The notes beneath the pieces are model-generated. The model made no database searches and had not been told where the DNA came from. It saw only the letters and a program-made list of their open reading frames with translations. DNA of 64,000 nucleotides, taken from positions 1,082,074 to 1,146,073 of the forward strand of contig NW_002060954.1 in assembly GCF_000150275.1 (NCBI RefSeq), given 5' to 3'. The position numbers were made by a program, and so were the translations under genes. Origin of the DNA: Trichoplax adhaerens (taxonomy: Eukaryota; Placozoa; Uniplacotomia; Trichoplacea; Trichoplacidae). Each line of letters begins with the position of its first letter. Position 1 is the stretch's first letter. Below are positions 36,351-51,422 of the stretch, in pieces.

Positions 36351-39300
36351 TTAAATTTCCCAAGAGCTAAGCCATCTAATCCACGTATAACGACTATTCA
36401 GCATATCGCCTTTCGGTCCAGACATTCCATACGTTAAGGAACGGAAGATAACGAAACTAAAAAGTTTAATGTTTAAATTATTGCTGAGTTAATGACGCAA
36501 GTAACCCTTATTTAAAATACTCATAGTCACCTGCTAATAATAACCAAAGCTACACCAGTATATACGATCTTGAAAAAAAACAACTTATTCTCTTGAGTCG
36601 ATAGTCTTGCTCCATAGCTTTCAATTAGGTAATATAGAAAGATTCCTAAAAACGGAAAATTATGAAACTTAAAGCTACCTCCATAATTCTGTAAATTGAG
36701 GTCATTTCGGCTTACACGTACCGGTTATCATACAACTGTACAAATAAGAAGGGAAGTAATGGTGAAAGTATAAAACTCTTCCCATTAAATAAAAAGGAAT
36801 ATAATGGGTCGCCCATCCAAGATATAACCACCAGCAAGAAGAAAATAATTTCGTTCGCAGTTCTGATAAATTTTTAAAGCTCGTTAGTGCAGTTATATGT
36901 ATTTTCTCTAGTTTAGCCTTTAAAAATTCTTAAAATCAGTTAGTTACCATTCTGATCTTGACAACCTCGTTGGCACCTTATTGCATGATACAAGTAGCCA
37001 AATGGAAAGCTTATCAGCACTATTAGGTTTGTCCACCAAAGTACCTAATAAGTATGTAGTACCAAATTGTATTAACGTTAGCGGATATAGAATACGAGTC
37101 GTATATAATGGAGCTTCACAGCTAGTCCTAAAAATAGCTGCTAAGCAAATAACGTTTAAAGCGGTAATTACTTACTGGGTTACCAAGTAAGTATATTCTA
37201 AAATCACCTCCGGAAAAGTGCTGACCCTGCATTAAATTTTGAAATAAGGAGGAATAATTAATTAATGCAGACAATACAATCAAGGATAATCGTAGATTAA
37301 GGATACCTTATATGTGATTGGCCAATGCCAAGGTTGTGAGGTATATTCTCCTTCTTTAGGTTTGAGATTAGAATTTCCCTAGAAAGACAATAATTTATAT
37401 TTTACTTCTCTGTATAAATTGTAATTAAAGTATTTTATAATCTTATTCATGCATGTGTATTTCTATTATTACTTTCAAGTACATCGTTACCTGTAGCATA
37501 ACAAAATGAGACTCCAAAAACTTTTGATAAGTGGAAGCCTTGTGTACATCTGAGTCATCAACCGATACTTATAGCGTAATTAAAAATAATGCATTGAGTT
37601 AGTTAGTGCAACTGCATGCATTAATTCGCTGTATAATTTCTTACATCGAGGATTCTGGTGGCCTTCAATATTCCAAAGGTTGTTTTTATGCTTAATTTTT
37701 GGGTTACACGTAACCTCCATTTGTTCCCAACCCCTGAAATGGATAAGATATCATACTTTAGGACATGATATATTGTAAGACTATTTTTACGAAGAAAATT
37801 ATAAAAGACTGATATCACTGCTATATAGTAGTATTTCATGATTCTTAATTATAATTTAAAAATAATTGTCTGTTATAAACAAAAGGATTTATGTTGACCA
37901 TTTCGGTAGTTGTTTTTCGTGCGAATGCAAAGCACACTTGACATTGTAATGTACAAAGCGAAGAATAGATTTCACGATAGAAATTTTACTCCCAATTTCG
38001 GCATTAGTCGCGTGTATCACCCAGTAGTCATTATCATCTCCTGTTCCATTCTAAATAAGACGATCCAATAGTAAATAGAATTTAGGATGATATATTACTG
38101 TCACTCATATATTATTAGTAACGGTTACTTACATTTCCATAGCAAGTTACTTGATAGTGTCTTTTAGTAACTGGAGCTCTCTCTAGATGACTGTGCAGGT
38201 TACGTTTAGTTCTACAATAACGATAAAAATTTATAATATAAAGACCTTGTTACCTCTATATCTTCATACTATCAAGCTGTCAAATTAGTAAAACAATAGC
38301 ATCGACAGCAATATTTAATAACGTTAGATACCGTACTTACTGAACATGTTCTAATCTGATAATGTCGCCATTTTTAACGTACTCTAACGATTGTTGATCG
38401 CCTATTGTATCAACAGTAATTAATATCTTGTAAGTATAAGATCTCAAATTTATTATACAAATTATAGTTTCGTATAGCATAAACTTACTATAACTGGCGT
38501 TATGTTTCTTAATCATAAAAAGGTTATTTTCGTCTTTGTGAGAATATGTAGTAACCTATTATATATAATTGGAGTAAGCACGTAGTTTTACATAAAAACT
38601 AAGCAAATATTATACATGCGTATGATATATCGGTACGTAAGAATAAACCTGTTGTTGCTGCATTTTGGCAACTGTGGGTGGATATAAGTGTGGGTGTGAA
38701 TGCAATAAAGCTCCTCCACTTCGGTAATTTCTTATTGTAACTACTGAGCCATACGCAACATCTATCATTATAGAAATTAATGAATTATTAAAAATAATTA
38801 TTATGGATGTTTTTCTATTGCTGTTAATATTTTGTATTAAAACCATTTCTGAAATATTTTAATAGAATGGGGAGCGCTTAATTATTAGAGTAAAAATTAC
38901 ATGTGGGCAGTTTGACGTCGTAAAGGTCGTTTCCTTTCAAAGTGGCTTGAAATGAGGAGCTGTAAAATCCATCACCTTTGCCACTACACAGATGGATAAA
39001 TCGGAAAGGTGATAAAATATATTACTACTTTCAGAAATCTAGCTCATTTCACACGTTCATCAATGACAAAGTACTACAATCACACAGTTATTTCTAAATA
39101 TCCGAAGAAAGGTGTAATTTTTTCGTATTATCACCCAAATAAATGATTAGCTAATATTACCTTTTGTGAAGTACTTTTAAATGAATTACAAATAACAAGG
39201 AATATACCAATAAGGGAATCAGGATTAAGCACACTGCTCTGGCCAAAAAGTGTTTAATCAGGTCAACCTGTTATTGAACAGCATCGATAAACAAGCCAGT

Positions 39301-42222
39301 AAAATTAAATAACAGTAACTTTTACAACTGTTGATAGTATATTTACAAATCGATCGATATTGATAGCGATAGCAATAAAGTGTACCATTGACAGATTTAA
39401 ATCTCCGAATAATCTCCATAAATCCATTACTGTTGAATAACCGGTAAACAGGATAACAAATAGGCCAACAAATTTTACGCTGTATAATAAAAAATAATTA
39501 ATTTTTTATTACATTACGGAAATTCATTTATATGCATGTTCCACAACGAAAGTTTCTAACCTAATTGCACATCCTAACGAAACGCCGGTTAAAGATAGCC
39601 ATAACCACCATGACAATGAATAAGGACTATAGTAATTTATAGCAACAATTACTGATCGCATATCAATCTACACGATCCATGAAATGCAGAATTTATACAA
39701 AATGATATGAAAGTGTTTTCTTTTACCGATTTTTAGTGTTTAAAAATTTGATACCGAAATAGGTTGACGACATGATATAGAATAATAAAATCGGATCCAG
39801 TAAGATATAACGTGATAGTGTAATAGTACCATGATCTGTTGGAATTATCATAATAGAGAATTAAATTTGAACATTTAAATTGCACGTATGTTATGATGAT
39901 AACTTAGAAGGGCATTTTACTTCTAGATTTTTGAAATTATTAATTAATACTATAATAGATATTGTAAATGTTTAGCAATATCAACGTTATTACCGAATAT
40001 AGCAAATAGAGATGCAAGGCATGAAGCTTCGACTGATTGACTTAATTCCCAGGTAATAAGGTAAACGAAAGCAACAAAGAAACATCCTAAAATTGCACAG
40101 AACTAATTCGAATAGTAAATGGTTATTTATTATTTAAAGAGCTAATAATTAAAATTTTTTACTTTTCATCGAGCCGAAACTATGTATGATTGAATATGTA
40201 AGATGATTTAATTTAATACTTACATATCTCATACCCATGACAAGGTGTCCATTAAACTTGTCTCCAGGCTTATCAAAGGCGAAGGTTCCGTTATAGCCTG
40301 TTAAGTAACCAATTAGGCCTATCGACATCTAAATACAATTCAAGTAGAAAGTATTTAGAGTATACCTAACAAAGTCTATCATTCAATGATATCATCTGAA
40401 ATGATAAACAAAATATACAATACATTCTCAAGAAATTTAATTAATCTTGTAAAATCTTTTACTATTTAATATTCGTACTAGGTTACCTTGCCGAGAGGTG
40501 GATGAACGTCGAAAAAGAACGTTCGATTAATATACCAACTACCGTGCTTACCAAAATGGGCTTCGTCCCAACTGTGAATTATTCATTAAGTAGAATGAAT
40601 TAATAAACTTTGAAAGGAATATAAGAAAGTAGTAATAATTGATAAGCAATCGTTGTGTTGATAGAATTTCGTGTGGGGTAAACATTTAAGAAAGTTAGTA
40701 ATTTACAACTACAAAGTTTTATAAACGTTGGATACATTGTAATAACTTCAAATTTATATTGCTATAACGACTATACAGTGCAATTAGTGTATATTCGCAT
40801 ACGTGTACCGTGTACTCATAGACGTTAAGTCAGGTATCATACAGTAGTATGACAAATCGTCAATTTACCAATTACATATTTTAGCCTTATAATATGCTTT
40901 ACGGGTTAATTAATTTTAATTACTAAAAATTATCCACAATAAGAAGTGTGTGTAGAGCATTTACATGTATAACAGCTTGTGCATACAATTTAATTAATGT
41001 GAATAATTATTTTATTGAATTCATCATATCACAGATGTTTAAAGATCTTCTGATGTTGAATCAGTCTGCAGTGTGATGACAATAACGGTATAGTGCCTTT
41101 ATTGTAAGATTAGTTACATTCACTTAGAGATGTTTTTATTTGATACTTTCAAGAAGTTTAGGCTGAATCAGGTCTAACAGCAATGATATTCCCTTTTGAC
41201 GCTCATCAAAGACCATAGTACTAACATAATATTATGTCAGTCTGAGATGTATTGTATGACTTGTAAAACAACTTCAATCATGAGTTGTATTCGTAAGCAA
41301 ACTTATTCCCTAAAATAGGTGTTGCTACTGTTTAATCTGTCTATAACAACTGAATTTCTTCTCTTCAGTCAGTACAAGCTTCAAGAGATTGGCATTAGGC
41401 ACGTTTTATCTACTAAAATACATGAATTAAACTGATACAGCATCATAGATTGGTCTACGATCATTAATTTAGCGGCAATCCTTTCTGACTGTGAATGCTA
41501 TTATATGAAAGTAGAATATTACGACAAGCAGTAGTCTTTTTCTAATAGCTTGTAATTGTGAAAGTGAAAAAAATTTGGCCATGATTTTTCCTTACTGTAT
41601 CCTAGTTACAATTTGCACTTAGTTGGCTACATGGTATCCATGATAACTGATCTTGATACTGTTGTATCCTACGAAATATGGTATTTATTTATAAGATGGG
41701 TGGCCTATAACTGTCTAGTAATCAATTTTGAAATCTGATCAGTAGTGATCTCTAAAATAACTATAAAAGTTTGACAAGGAATCCACTGGACTGCGCAGAA
41801 TAGCACAATTTAAAATTTGTCATGATCAGTCAATCTCATAGAATATTTTACGAGTATATCTACCACTATGTGGAATAGTTTCATTGGCACTTTTGGGAAT
41901 AGCATAAAAGAGATGGTGCGTAGGATTAGTTATTTCTATGTACCGGACCGATAACTTTAAAATTTCAAAGAGCAATCAAGTCTGTTCCAGGATTATGGAG
42001 AGATGTACTCTTATATCGTATCCAATTTTTTGTCATTGAATTTATACATAGATGCCATTTATCTTACCAGACATGTTGCGGTTCATCTAACTTATAAAGT
42101 CTTGTCGAACAGGTTAATAAACAAACCAGAAGAAAGCAGATAACAGGTAGATATTTACGGACATAACCAGGTTCAGTCTTTTCCTTGGCAGTTCCACGAG
42201 TGTCTGTTTTCTCCATTTTCAT
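36351..42222 (-). CDS. POMT2: POMT2, protein O-mannosyltransferase
   Basis: POMT2 works with POMT1 in the ER membrane to transfer mannose from dolichyl-phosphate-mannose to Ser/Thr, notably on dystroglycan. About 18 exons are readable. Exon 1 (42068-42222) starts [10 protein letters not shown], with a membrane helix and [11 protein letters not shown]. Exon 2 (40487-40571) gives [20 protein letters not shown] with the catalytic Asp-Glu loop, then DVHPPLGK. Next come [44 protein letters not shown] and [10 protein letters not shown]. Luminal MIR repeats follow: [11 protein letters not shown] with [36 protein letters not shown] and [14 protein letters not shown]. The last exons give [43 protein letters not shown] and the end [10 protein letters not shown]. 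The order matches human POMT2, not POMT1, throughout. The start was set at the first ATG in frame; a nearby ATG two codons later is possible. Confidence 0.95.
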
Positions 42223-42334
42223 CCAATGTGTTAAAGTTAGATACTGCAGGAGCAACCTTAATTGTGATCGTTACAACCGAGGATAACAATGAACTTCTAC
42301 CAGCATGTAGGCTCCCTATAACCAATAACCATGG

Positions 42335-42720
42335 CAATATACAGTACGTCTAGTACAGTACTGTACAGTACGTCCAAGCCTAGCGATAATAGTGTACAGT
42401 ACCGTACCATACAGTGTACAGTACATACCATACAGTACAGTACAACACTGAATACTGTAGAGGCCAGTTTGAGCAGTCGCAGTAGTGACAGTCCTACAGT
42501 ACAGTGTAACTTGTTCTGCTAAAAGAAGTCCTGTACTGTACAGGTCTGGTGTACTGTACACTGTACACTGTACACTCAGTGCACAGTATGGATGGAGTCC
42601 TGGTGGTGTCAAGAGATTCAGGGTGTTTTGTACTGTACCGTGTACAGTATGTGTACTGTAGATGTTAGAAGACAGATTTGCAACTACTGTACTGTACATG
42701 TACATAGTAAGTACATGATC
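42335..42720. repeat. GTACW self-complementary array upstream of POMT2
   Basis: The longest array seen: roughly 385 bp with many GTACA/GTACT runs (tacagtactgtacagtacgt; ctgtacactgtacactgtac) mixed with unique segments. The near edge is about 115 bp from the POMT2 start codon. Confidence 0.88.
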
Positions 42721-44096
42721 TGTAAAATTCAACCGACAGACAACACCTAAAACGTCTCAGAATATATATTTCAACACCCAAGAACTCTCTTTCTTCCACG
42801 ATGTACTGCCATGATACTTTTGCAATACTTTATGAGCCCTAGTTAGTTGAGTACACTTACTGTAGCTTTGAAGTCTTGCAATGAAATTCAAAGTCTGGCC
42901 GCACATATCGCTATCGCTACCTACTGTTTTACGAACACTACGCGTAGACGTCTAATGACTAATACAAGATAATCAGATTATTGTGCATTATATTGTACGT
43001 ATTGATGCAGTACACACCTCTACTCTATGCGTATTCTCGAGTTAATTACAATCACAGTGATTGGAAAACACTGAAAAAGACGCTCAGGAATTTGAATCAG
43101 GTCTATAGACCCATTAGCTAACTTCAATTTTAAGATACATCATACATGTACGTATAGAAAATAAATTATCCACATTTTGCTTAAAAAACTGCCTACTGAC
43201 TCAAGAATGAAATTAAAAAATTTTTCTTATCATTATTATACGAGTTGACTTTCAACTTTGAAGACTTTGATTTCTCGTTATAAGGAAATGAATGAATTTC
43301 ATACTAAAAATTCGTGTACTGTAGCTCGAATAAAACTTCTTATCGGTCAATTCACAAAACGACATGTACATTGTACAGTAAGACTATGTCGTAAATGTGT
43401 ACCTTTATATTATATAATTGCTAATATGATTTGGAGCAGCTACTGCTATAAACTAATCAACTGGCTTTCCTTCATTACATGCGAATAATGCAATACAGGT
43501 TATCAAGGCAAACATTTATTTGGGTATTCAAATATGTAGACACATTGGTAGATAGAGTTCAGTAGCAAGGAATACGTCGCTTATCCAAGAGGTGAACTGC
43601 ATAGTACATACCGTACTGTACCGTATACATTCGACGTGCGTAGATGATTAATCGTAAGTCAGAAAGGAGTGGTTGCTTCCAGCGAAGATCTTTCTTGCTG
43701 TTTTTTTTTTTGGCATTCCGTTCATTTGTGAACGGGCATACACGTAAACAGTTAGTAATACACTTTAATTTAGCTGCATAGTGAATAGGCTTTCAGGCCT
43801 AACAGACCGTACTACACACGTTCTTGTTGACCGAGTAGTACAGTAAGTAGAAGGTCTTCGTCTATAACATAAATGGTATAGCAAGCGTATTGGCCTTGTT
43901 ACTTTTACTTTTAAGCATCCTGTGATTTGAAAACTTTCGTACAACCTTGATGTGACGTAAATAAGCTTCTACTTGGACTGGCGTTTCGATCCTGATCTGA
44001 TCATGTGATGGATGGTGTGATTATGCTACAATTTCTGCATTTATTTGTTTGTTTACTTATGCAAGTGCTCCACCTTTTTTTCTGAAGTCCTTATTA

Positions 44097-45150
44097 CATA
44101 CAGTACTGTACTGTACTTATTAGATACCCGTACTGCTGTACTGTACTGTACACTATCCAAGTGATGTACAGTACTTTAGTTTGTAGAATGAGAAAGTTAT
44201 TAAAGTGATTCTGATTTATGTCGTAAACAGAAAGGAAGCCTGGGAGTTTTTCCTTCCAAAGAAAGGTACCAGTGTCCAAGTAGACATTGTACGTACATTT
44301 ACTATTCAACCGCTAAACACGGATTACAACATGCAGTACTGTACATACATCTGCATAGCCTACGTGATAATATGATGACAACAGCGGAATTTACATATTC
44401 AAAGTTAAAGTTTATCTAATCAAGTTGGAGCAGACAGCATTATACCGCCTATGCCGCCTATACGACTACGATTTGTTTTTGTCGCATCATACAGGACGTA
44501 AAAAAATTTCGGCGGTTGCAATATGGCGTACAGTATAATAGCGAATTTTAGAAGAATAACGGTACACCATCAATCGCCAAAATAAGCGGTTAACAACATT
44601 TATTTGCAGAAAATAAACTGCACAAACATATTCATGAAGTCTTCGTCTATCTACACGTATAAAATTTCAAAGAATCAGGTCTAAAACCAAAGATATTTTT
44701 ATTCACTGACTTGTCTGAAAAGAGAGGACTCGTGCTGTACACTACAGATGTTGATCATATGGATCCCATTTACTCCGAGGCTACAGTACTGTACAGTACA
44801 GTATCATAGCAGCCTGAAAACTACAGTAGTGTACAGTACAGTACAGTACAGTATACTGTAGTACTGTACTGTACACTGTACAGTATGGTAGTTTGTACGC
44901 TGCACTGAGTGCGCAGGTGCGCCACCCACCGGCATCGTACTGTAAAATCGAATGATGGCCGTCATCGCCGTTATCAGGTGATGTCCGAAAATACAATACA
45001 GACTCCCAGAACTGTACAGTACTTGACCATTTCCTTAGTGATCACTGGACAAAGCTTTTTCTGTGGCTTCACAATGATTGTAAGCTCGTGATTAAGCATA
45101 TGACCATGCAAATAAGGTGCTGTATTGTACTGTACTGTACTGTACTGTTG
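44097..45150. repeat. GTACW array clusters upstream of SPTLC2
   Basis: Dense pieces at 44097-44180, 44780-44890 and 45125-45150 (gtactgtactgtactgtact), with weaker words between. The nearest piece is about 285 bp from the SPTLC2 ATG. Confidence 0.8.
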
Positions 45151-45435
45151 TGTATTGATCGATTTTAATCATTTTAAAACGCAACCCAGTAACTGTTGCT
45201 TTTGGCAAATCTCGCTCTGCTCGTTAGCCGCACCTAGCCCAATTGACGGTTAATTTAATTTCAACGCAGTTTTTGAAGTGTAAAGACTTTCGTATTTTAG
45301 TAACGACGTCGTTTTTGGTATAGTAGAGAACACATTACTATTGCTTAACTATTTGAAAGAGCAAAAGCCAACGTTTTCATGCTTGTATATTGCAAGTGGT
45401 AACTCCCTACAATAGTCATCAGGTGACTTCCGATC

Positions 45436-48400
45436 ATGACGGCTAGTGCTACGCTTGCGACAAAGAGAGTGACAAGATCGTCATATAAGAAGCGTTATAA
45501 CAATTCCGAAGAGAACGATGAGCATCTAGACAATCAAAATGGAAATACTGGTAAAATTGACGAGATAAGTAATGATGAAGAAGAATTTGATTATTCATAC
45601 GAGGCACAAGAAGAATTTGAAGAGCCGCCATTACATGTATCGATAAGTACTTACGTCAGCTATACGCTGCTGATAATGCTTGCATACTTAAAAGATATCT
45701 TAGTCAGGTATGGAATCTTGACTTTTGGTAGCAATCTACGCAGATCCAAGATGGAGGTCAGTATAATATGCTTTCGATAGGATTCTTGAACTTGGATATC
45801 TATCAGTCATATGTAAATGTACAGTATTACAAGATAGAGAGTTGTAGTACTTTCATGATAGCTACAGTAGTTGCTTATTACCGTAGCACAGTAGCTCTGG
45901 ACATTTGGAATAATATTTCAATAAAGTTGTACACTGAATTGCAATATTGTTGATTGTACAGTACAGTCAATTTATCACATCCTATGTCACAAATGAAAAT
46001 GAAACGTTAGACTAGGTTAAATATAGCAGCCAAACAGCTCATAAGAGAGTATGATATCAAAAAAAAAAATAGATATACTGTATGTGTAGGAGATTTAGCT
46101 TGGACGAGTACCTAGAGATATTTCACTAAAGTCACTTTTAATTCTTGGCCCATTTTAAATGAAGTTTGTAATTCCTACCAAGACAATACGTTACTGAAAC
46201 ATACTCATAATAGGATGCAACCACAGATATACGTATAAAGCTTATAGGCCTTTGCGATTTTTCTACAACAAAGAGATAGGCGTTGACAGTAATTTAGTCT
46301 TTACACACACTTTAATCTAAATTAATCGTAACAAGTGTAATTATACTCGTAATTATTAAACTCTACAGTGGAATATAGTACTGTACTGTACAGCAATACC
46401 GATATATTCGATTTTCCTCAACGTATAAAAACATAACTAAGCAAATTTACAATATTTGGTGTACTGTATTTATTATTGCATTTGTAGTACTGTTCGTAGT
46501 AAACTTTTTAAATAGATAGTATGCATTCAGCCATGCCGTTAATAGATGTACTCGATGTTGTTATGATATATACAGTAGACACAACATTGTATTGTCTAAA
46601 AATGTATCATGTACTATCTCGGTATGTTACTTGCTTTGGCACCCTACTGTAATTCACTCCTACTTCCTTACCAATTTCGACCATTGCATAAGAAACCTTC
46701 GTTGTGTACATTACAGTACTTATATTCCGCAATTGAAATACAGTAAAAACTACGATAGATAACTGATAAAAGCAAGTAATTTGTAACATTAAATATATTG
46801 GATTAATTATTAGACGTGATTGACGTTTTGATTTACTATTTATGATCCCGGGAATATAGGATTTTGTGCCTCTATACTCTAACTTTGAAGCTCTGTTTAC
46901 CCGATTTATTTATATGCGTATCCGAGATTGTTGGAATCGACCAATTGCTAGCGTTCCAGGTGCCGAGTTTGATGTTTTAGAAAGATATTCCACTGATAAT
47001 AATTGGACATTTCAGTAAGTAAATCAAAATTAGAATCCATAAACAGATATCTCCGTGGAGACTAGTGATTAACTCTTTCTTTTAAACCAGTTCTGCAGAT
47101 TTTAGTCGATTTCATATTAGTCATATTAGTTACTATCGTAATAATTAATCGAATTTACAGTTGTCTTTTTCTCGTGTTATTACGACACTGATAAGTCAGT
47201 GCTAATATAATAATAGGCTCAACAATCTAATTATAATCACTATTAGGTATACTGGGCGGACAAAGCGTTGCTTAAATCTTAGTTCTTATAACTATCTTGG
47301 GTTCGCCGAAAAAAGTGGACCATGTACAGATGCAGTTGAAACAGCCATTGAAAAATATGGCCTATCTACTTGTGCATCACGCCTCGACTTTGGTAAAGGA
47401 TAATTATAATCTACACGGACTAGTTATAGCTTAAGTGATAATCTTATCTATCTAAAGCTACTATGTGTCAAACTACATGATCTTAAAATACTGTTGCTTT
47501 ACTACTAACATTTTCGTAAATCGAATAACTTACGGATGTAATAGATATTATATATTAATTGTAAAATATTTATTTCTATACTTTAGGCATTTTGGACGTT
47601 CACAAGCAGCTTGAGGAAAGAATGGCTGAATTTGTTGGAAAGGAAGCAGCACTAGCTTTTGGTATGGGTTTTGCTGTTAACTCTACTTGTATTCCCGCAT
47701 TAGTTGGCAAGGGATGCATGATTATAAGTGACGAATTAAATCACGCTTCAATTGTAACTGGCGCTCGCTTATCTGGTGCTAAAGTTAGCGTATATCGTCA
47801 TAATGATATGGAAAACCTAGAAAAGATTTTACGTCAAGCCGTCATCAGTGGACAACCAAGAACCCATCGACCTTGGAAAAAATTATTAATTATTGTTGAA
47901 GGAATTTATAGGTGAATAAAGTCTTAAAGTCTTAAATTTTTTAAATCTAAAAGAGTTTTGGGTTCACCAATAAATGTATATTTGCGATATATTCATCGTG
48001 ATCGTAACTAAGTGCTTTTACTTTAGTATGGAAGGGTCTATAATCAAGCTGCCTGAGGTGATTCGCTTAAAAAAAAAGTATGGCGCTTATCTTTTTATTG
48101 ACGAAGCACATAGTATTGGTGCGCTAGGACGTACTGGTCGGGGAGTATGCGAACATTGTAGTGTAGATCCAAATGACGTGGATATCTTAATGGGAACCTT
48201 TACTAAGAGCTTTGGTGCATGTGGAGGATATATTGCATCATCTAAAGTAATACACGCTAAATCTAGTCATTTTGTGAGATATGGATGTCAATAGGGTAGC
48301 TTTAATTAATTTTCTTTTCAGGATGTCATTGACCATTTGCGTGCCAACTCTCATTCTTCTGCCTATTCGGCAACTATGTCTGCTCCAATAGCACGGCAGA

Positions 48401-49087
48401 CCTTGTCTGCTCTTTCTATTATTATGAATAAAGATGGAACTTCAGATGGTATCAAAAAGATTTACTTTTTGGAATGAATTATAGTTGAATTGTTAGATAA
48501 TTGTAATAAAGTAGTATTCGTATTCACGAGTATTGTATTAAACTATGATTAATTTTAGGAAAAAACAGATTGAGAAGATTAGCTTGGAATTGCCGGTACT
48601 TTATTTTTACTGCATTACATTACTTATCAACATGCGTTGGTGCATTCTGTCAAACATGTTGCATTATTGTTATATCACGATTAATTAATGAGTATTCTAT
48701 CTACTGTCTTATCTAAAAAGCTATTTTAGGAAGCGCCTAAGGGAGATGGGCTTTATGGTTTTTGGAAATAATTCTTCTCCAGTAGTTCCATTGCTTTTAT
48801 TTATGCCGGGAAAGATAGCTGAGCTTAGTCGTCGATGTCTTCAAGAAAATCTTGCTGTTGTTGTAGTTGGCTATCCAGCGACCCCATTAAATTCGGGGAG
48901 AGTTCGATTTTGTCTGTCAGCTGCTCATACTAAAGAAATGTTGGACGATGTAATATATTTAATTTCAAATTTTAGTAAAATAAATTTCTGGTGTCTAACA
49001 CTGTTGTATTGATATTTTTGTATCATGTAGGCGTTGGAGAAAATCAGCAATATTGGAGACTTATTACAGTTAAAGTACAATAAATGA
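45436..49087 (+). CDS. SPTLC2: Serine palmitoyltransferase long-chain base subunit 2 (SPTLC2/3)
   Basis: This is the PLP-binding subunit that condenses L-serine with palmitoyl-CoA, the first step of sphingolipid synthesis, in the ER membrane. Nine exons: 45436-45756, 46860-47014, 47247-47392, 47587-47911, 48027-48246, 48322-48448, 48559-48595, 48730-48949 and 49031-49087. They total 1608 nt, or 535 residues. Exon 1 holds a Ser/Asn/Glu-rich N-terminus and a membrane helix ([20 protein letters not shown]). Then [36 protein letters not shown] and [14 protein letters not shown] follow. [36 protein letters not shown] and the PLP lysine in [14 protein letters not shown] are present. [14 protein letters not shown] closes the fold. 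All phases agree. SPTLC2 and SPTLC3 cannot be told apart, and invertebrates usually have one gene. Intron 1 (1.1 kb) carries a short GTACW run. Confidence 0.96.
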
Positions 49088-51422
49088 TTACAGTTATAGT
49101 ATACAACTTTTGAAATATTGCTGCGCGATTTTCGAATTTTTTTTGTTACGTAGAAATGTTTTTATAAATCTGTAAATATCAACTGCTTATTTACACATCA
49201 GTAGACTAGATACGTCTAGTTATGGTGTCCTATATCGATTTTTGATGTTATATCCGTTATTTTTAGATTCTGGAAAGGGAGATCGTCTGGCTTCTTAGTT
49301 AATTGTTAGTAATTTTAGCCACAACGTAATTAAGCATACAATGGCCGTGTGGGCAAGTGACTTATCTATATCAATTTAATGGTATTTCATCTGTTTACCG
49401 TATCTGGTTTTGGTGCATTAAATTATAATGCGATGATACTTACAATATCTCCCATAAGAAATTGTGCATAATTATAATTAAATGGTTTAAATACCGTTAT
49501 GACAGCCTGTTACTACTGCGCTATACTTGCTTATATACAGTGGTACGCTGCTCAATGCTGCATGGATGGAGTTAGATATTACATGGGAATTAATCATTTT
49601 TTTTTAGGCTAATGGTGCGCACTATTGAAGCTCCTCTATCGGATTATCTAGATATCTACCGCTAAGGTTGCTGTTATGTTTTAAAAGTTTCAAAAATGCT
49701 GCATTGATACAGTTCATCCTTTAATGGGCTGCAGGGCTGGTGTAGTGCTTATGTATACATAGTATACTCGTATCAGATAGCAGTTTAGATTATATATGTA
49801 AAATATAATGTATTTAAATTGTTGCACCCACACGATGTATAACGATAAAGAGGCAGTTGCTGTAAATTTACTTACTACTTATTAATGCACGGTACTGCAT
49901 ACTGTAGTTGTAGATATTGGTATTGCAGTAACACTCTGCCCGGTTTTCCAAATTTTATAAAGATACTATACTGATTTGAAGTATAGATTTAGTGTACGTA
50001 GCCTTACTTGCATCCTACACTATAAAATGAATATGCAACATTAATTTGGTATAATACTACCTTCGAGTGATAGTTACCGTTCACTGCACATTACAGCTAT
50101 GCGCATGTTAAATATTTTATACGGATGTCTCTAACATAATTTCTAGGATAAGAAGTTGAAATTACATAAATAAACATTGCAATCTAACGGATTGATATCA
50201 TTAACACAAAAGAGAACGATTACAGTATAAGTATCTCATGTACGATCTGGTTTTAAGGTACTGTACAGTATAAGTAAGTAGTAGCAGGTACTGTAGCAAG
50301 TAGAATTACTCCAAGACTTGGTGCTAGATGGGTAATATACAGAGAAATTGCGACAGTGTTTAATTAATTATTATGCAGTCTGCAGTAATGCGAAATAAAA
50401 TAATCGACAACCCTGTGTTTCCTTAACAGCTTCTATCAGTTAATGAAGGAGTTACGCTTTTTATTCTTATCACTGATAAATGGCACGTGATATGCCATAT
50501 TTATATGAAGAGTTATTACCAGTTCCATATACGTAGAACTAGGAAGGTCCGTATTGTAAATTTTTATGCAGTGAGACATGCAAAGGCTGTTTACTAAGTC
50601 TTTCATTTGAAAATGTTTTAATACGAGTTTAAAGTACAACGAGAACCTTCTTTTACTCATATCTCTATAGTTAGCTACACATATACGGTTACCAAAAGAA
50701 AGCGACTGAAATAAAATGTTGTAATAATTACGACTTGCCAAGATACGAGTACAATGTAAAAGTAAGGGTCCTCTTTTTAAATTGCAAATCGTACTCGGGT
50801 GATCTAATACACATATAGCAACTAGATTCTGACAGTCAGTTATCGACCATCACTTCATCAGTGAAAGATCAAAATTATTATTGAAGATAATGCAATATTC
50901 TATAACTAAACCATCAGGTTCATCGAGCATAGACGGAAGATGTTCCAATTTTATAATTTCATTTTATTAACCTGGCACACCATAATTAACTCTTTTAATT
51001 AAGAAGAAAATAAACGTGATAAAATTCTACTTAATCTTTATTCAAAGTTAGGTTACAAATTAACGCTATTTTCTGATGAGAACTAGAATACTAATATTCA
51101 AGCCATTAATTGTTGGACCCTCAGGAATACAATTGATGGATGATTTAAGGGTACTCATTCAGTTAGGCAGCACTTATAGCTTATAATATAACATGCTACA
51201 CTTTCGACAATACGTAAAAATGAAAGAAAGGAAACGGTTAATTCAATATCTTAAATGCTATTGCTTGCTCTTTACAAATAAGTACTCTTAGTCATTTTCT
51301 TCTTTCCATAGTGGAGGTTATGGATTAGACCAATTAATTATAATTACCATAAATTAAAAGTAAACCCTATTAATTAATATTTATTTTAATAATTTTAATT
51401 GCTATCTTGAAAAATTTGCTGT
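49088..51422. other. Convergent spacer between SPTLC2 and the globin gene
   Basis: About 2.3 kb, AT-rich, with no recognised exon, array or strong hairpin. A minus-strand ORF at 50436-50741 (101 codons) has no domain, odd composition and no splice context, and I do not call it. Confidence 0.45.

Larger units (their letters stand above)
42223..45435. promoter_or_regulatory. Divergent POMT2/SPTLC2 intergenic region
   Basis: A 3.2-kb region with no supported gene. GTACW arrays lie at 42335-42720 (just upstream of POMT2), 44097-44180, 44780-44890 and 45125-45150 (just upstream of SPTLC2). Small hairpins occur near 43715-43800 (such as taggctttcaggccta). Confidence 0.6.

Noticed and set aside
36981-37190. 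Plus-strand ORF of 69 codons
   Set aside because: Antisense to POMT2 exons encoding [11 protein letters not shown] and FRIYLLGNP.
50436-50741. Minus-strand ORF of 101 codons between SPTLC2 and the globin gene
   Set aside because: No recognisable domain or coding-like composition, and no flanking exons.
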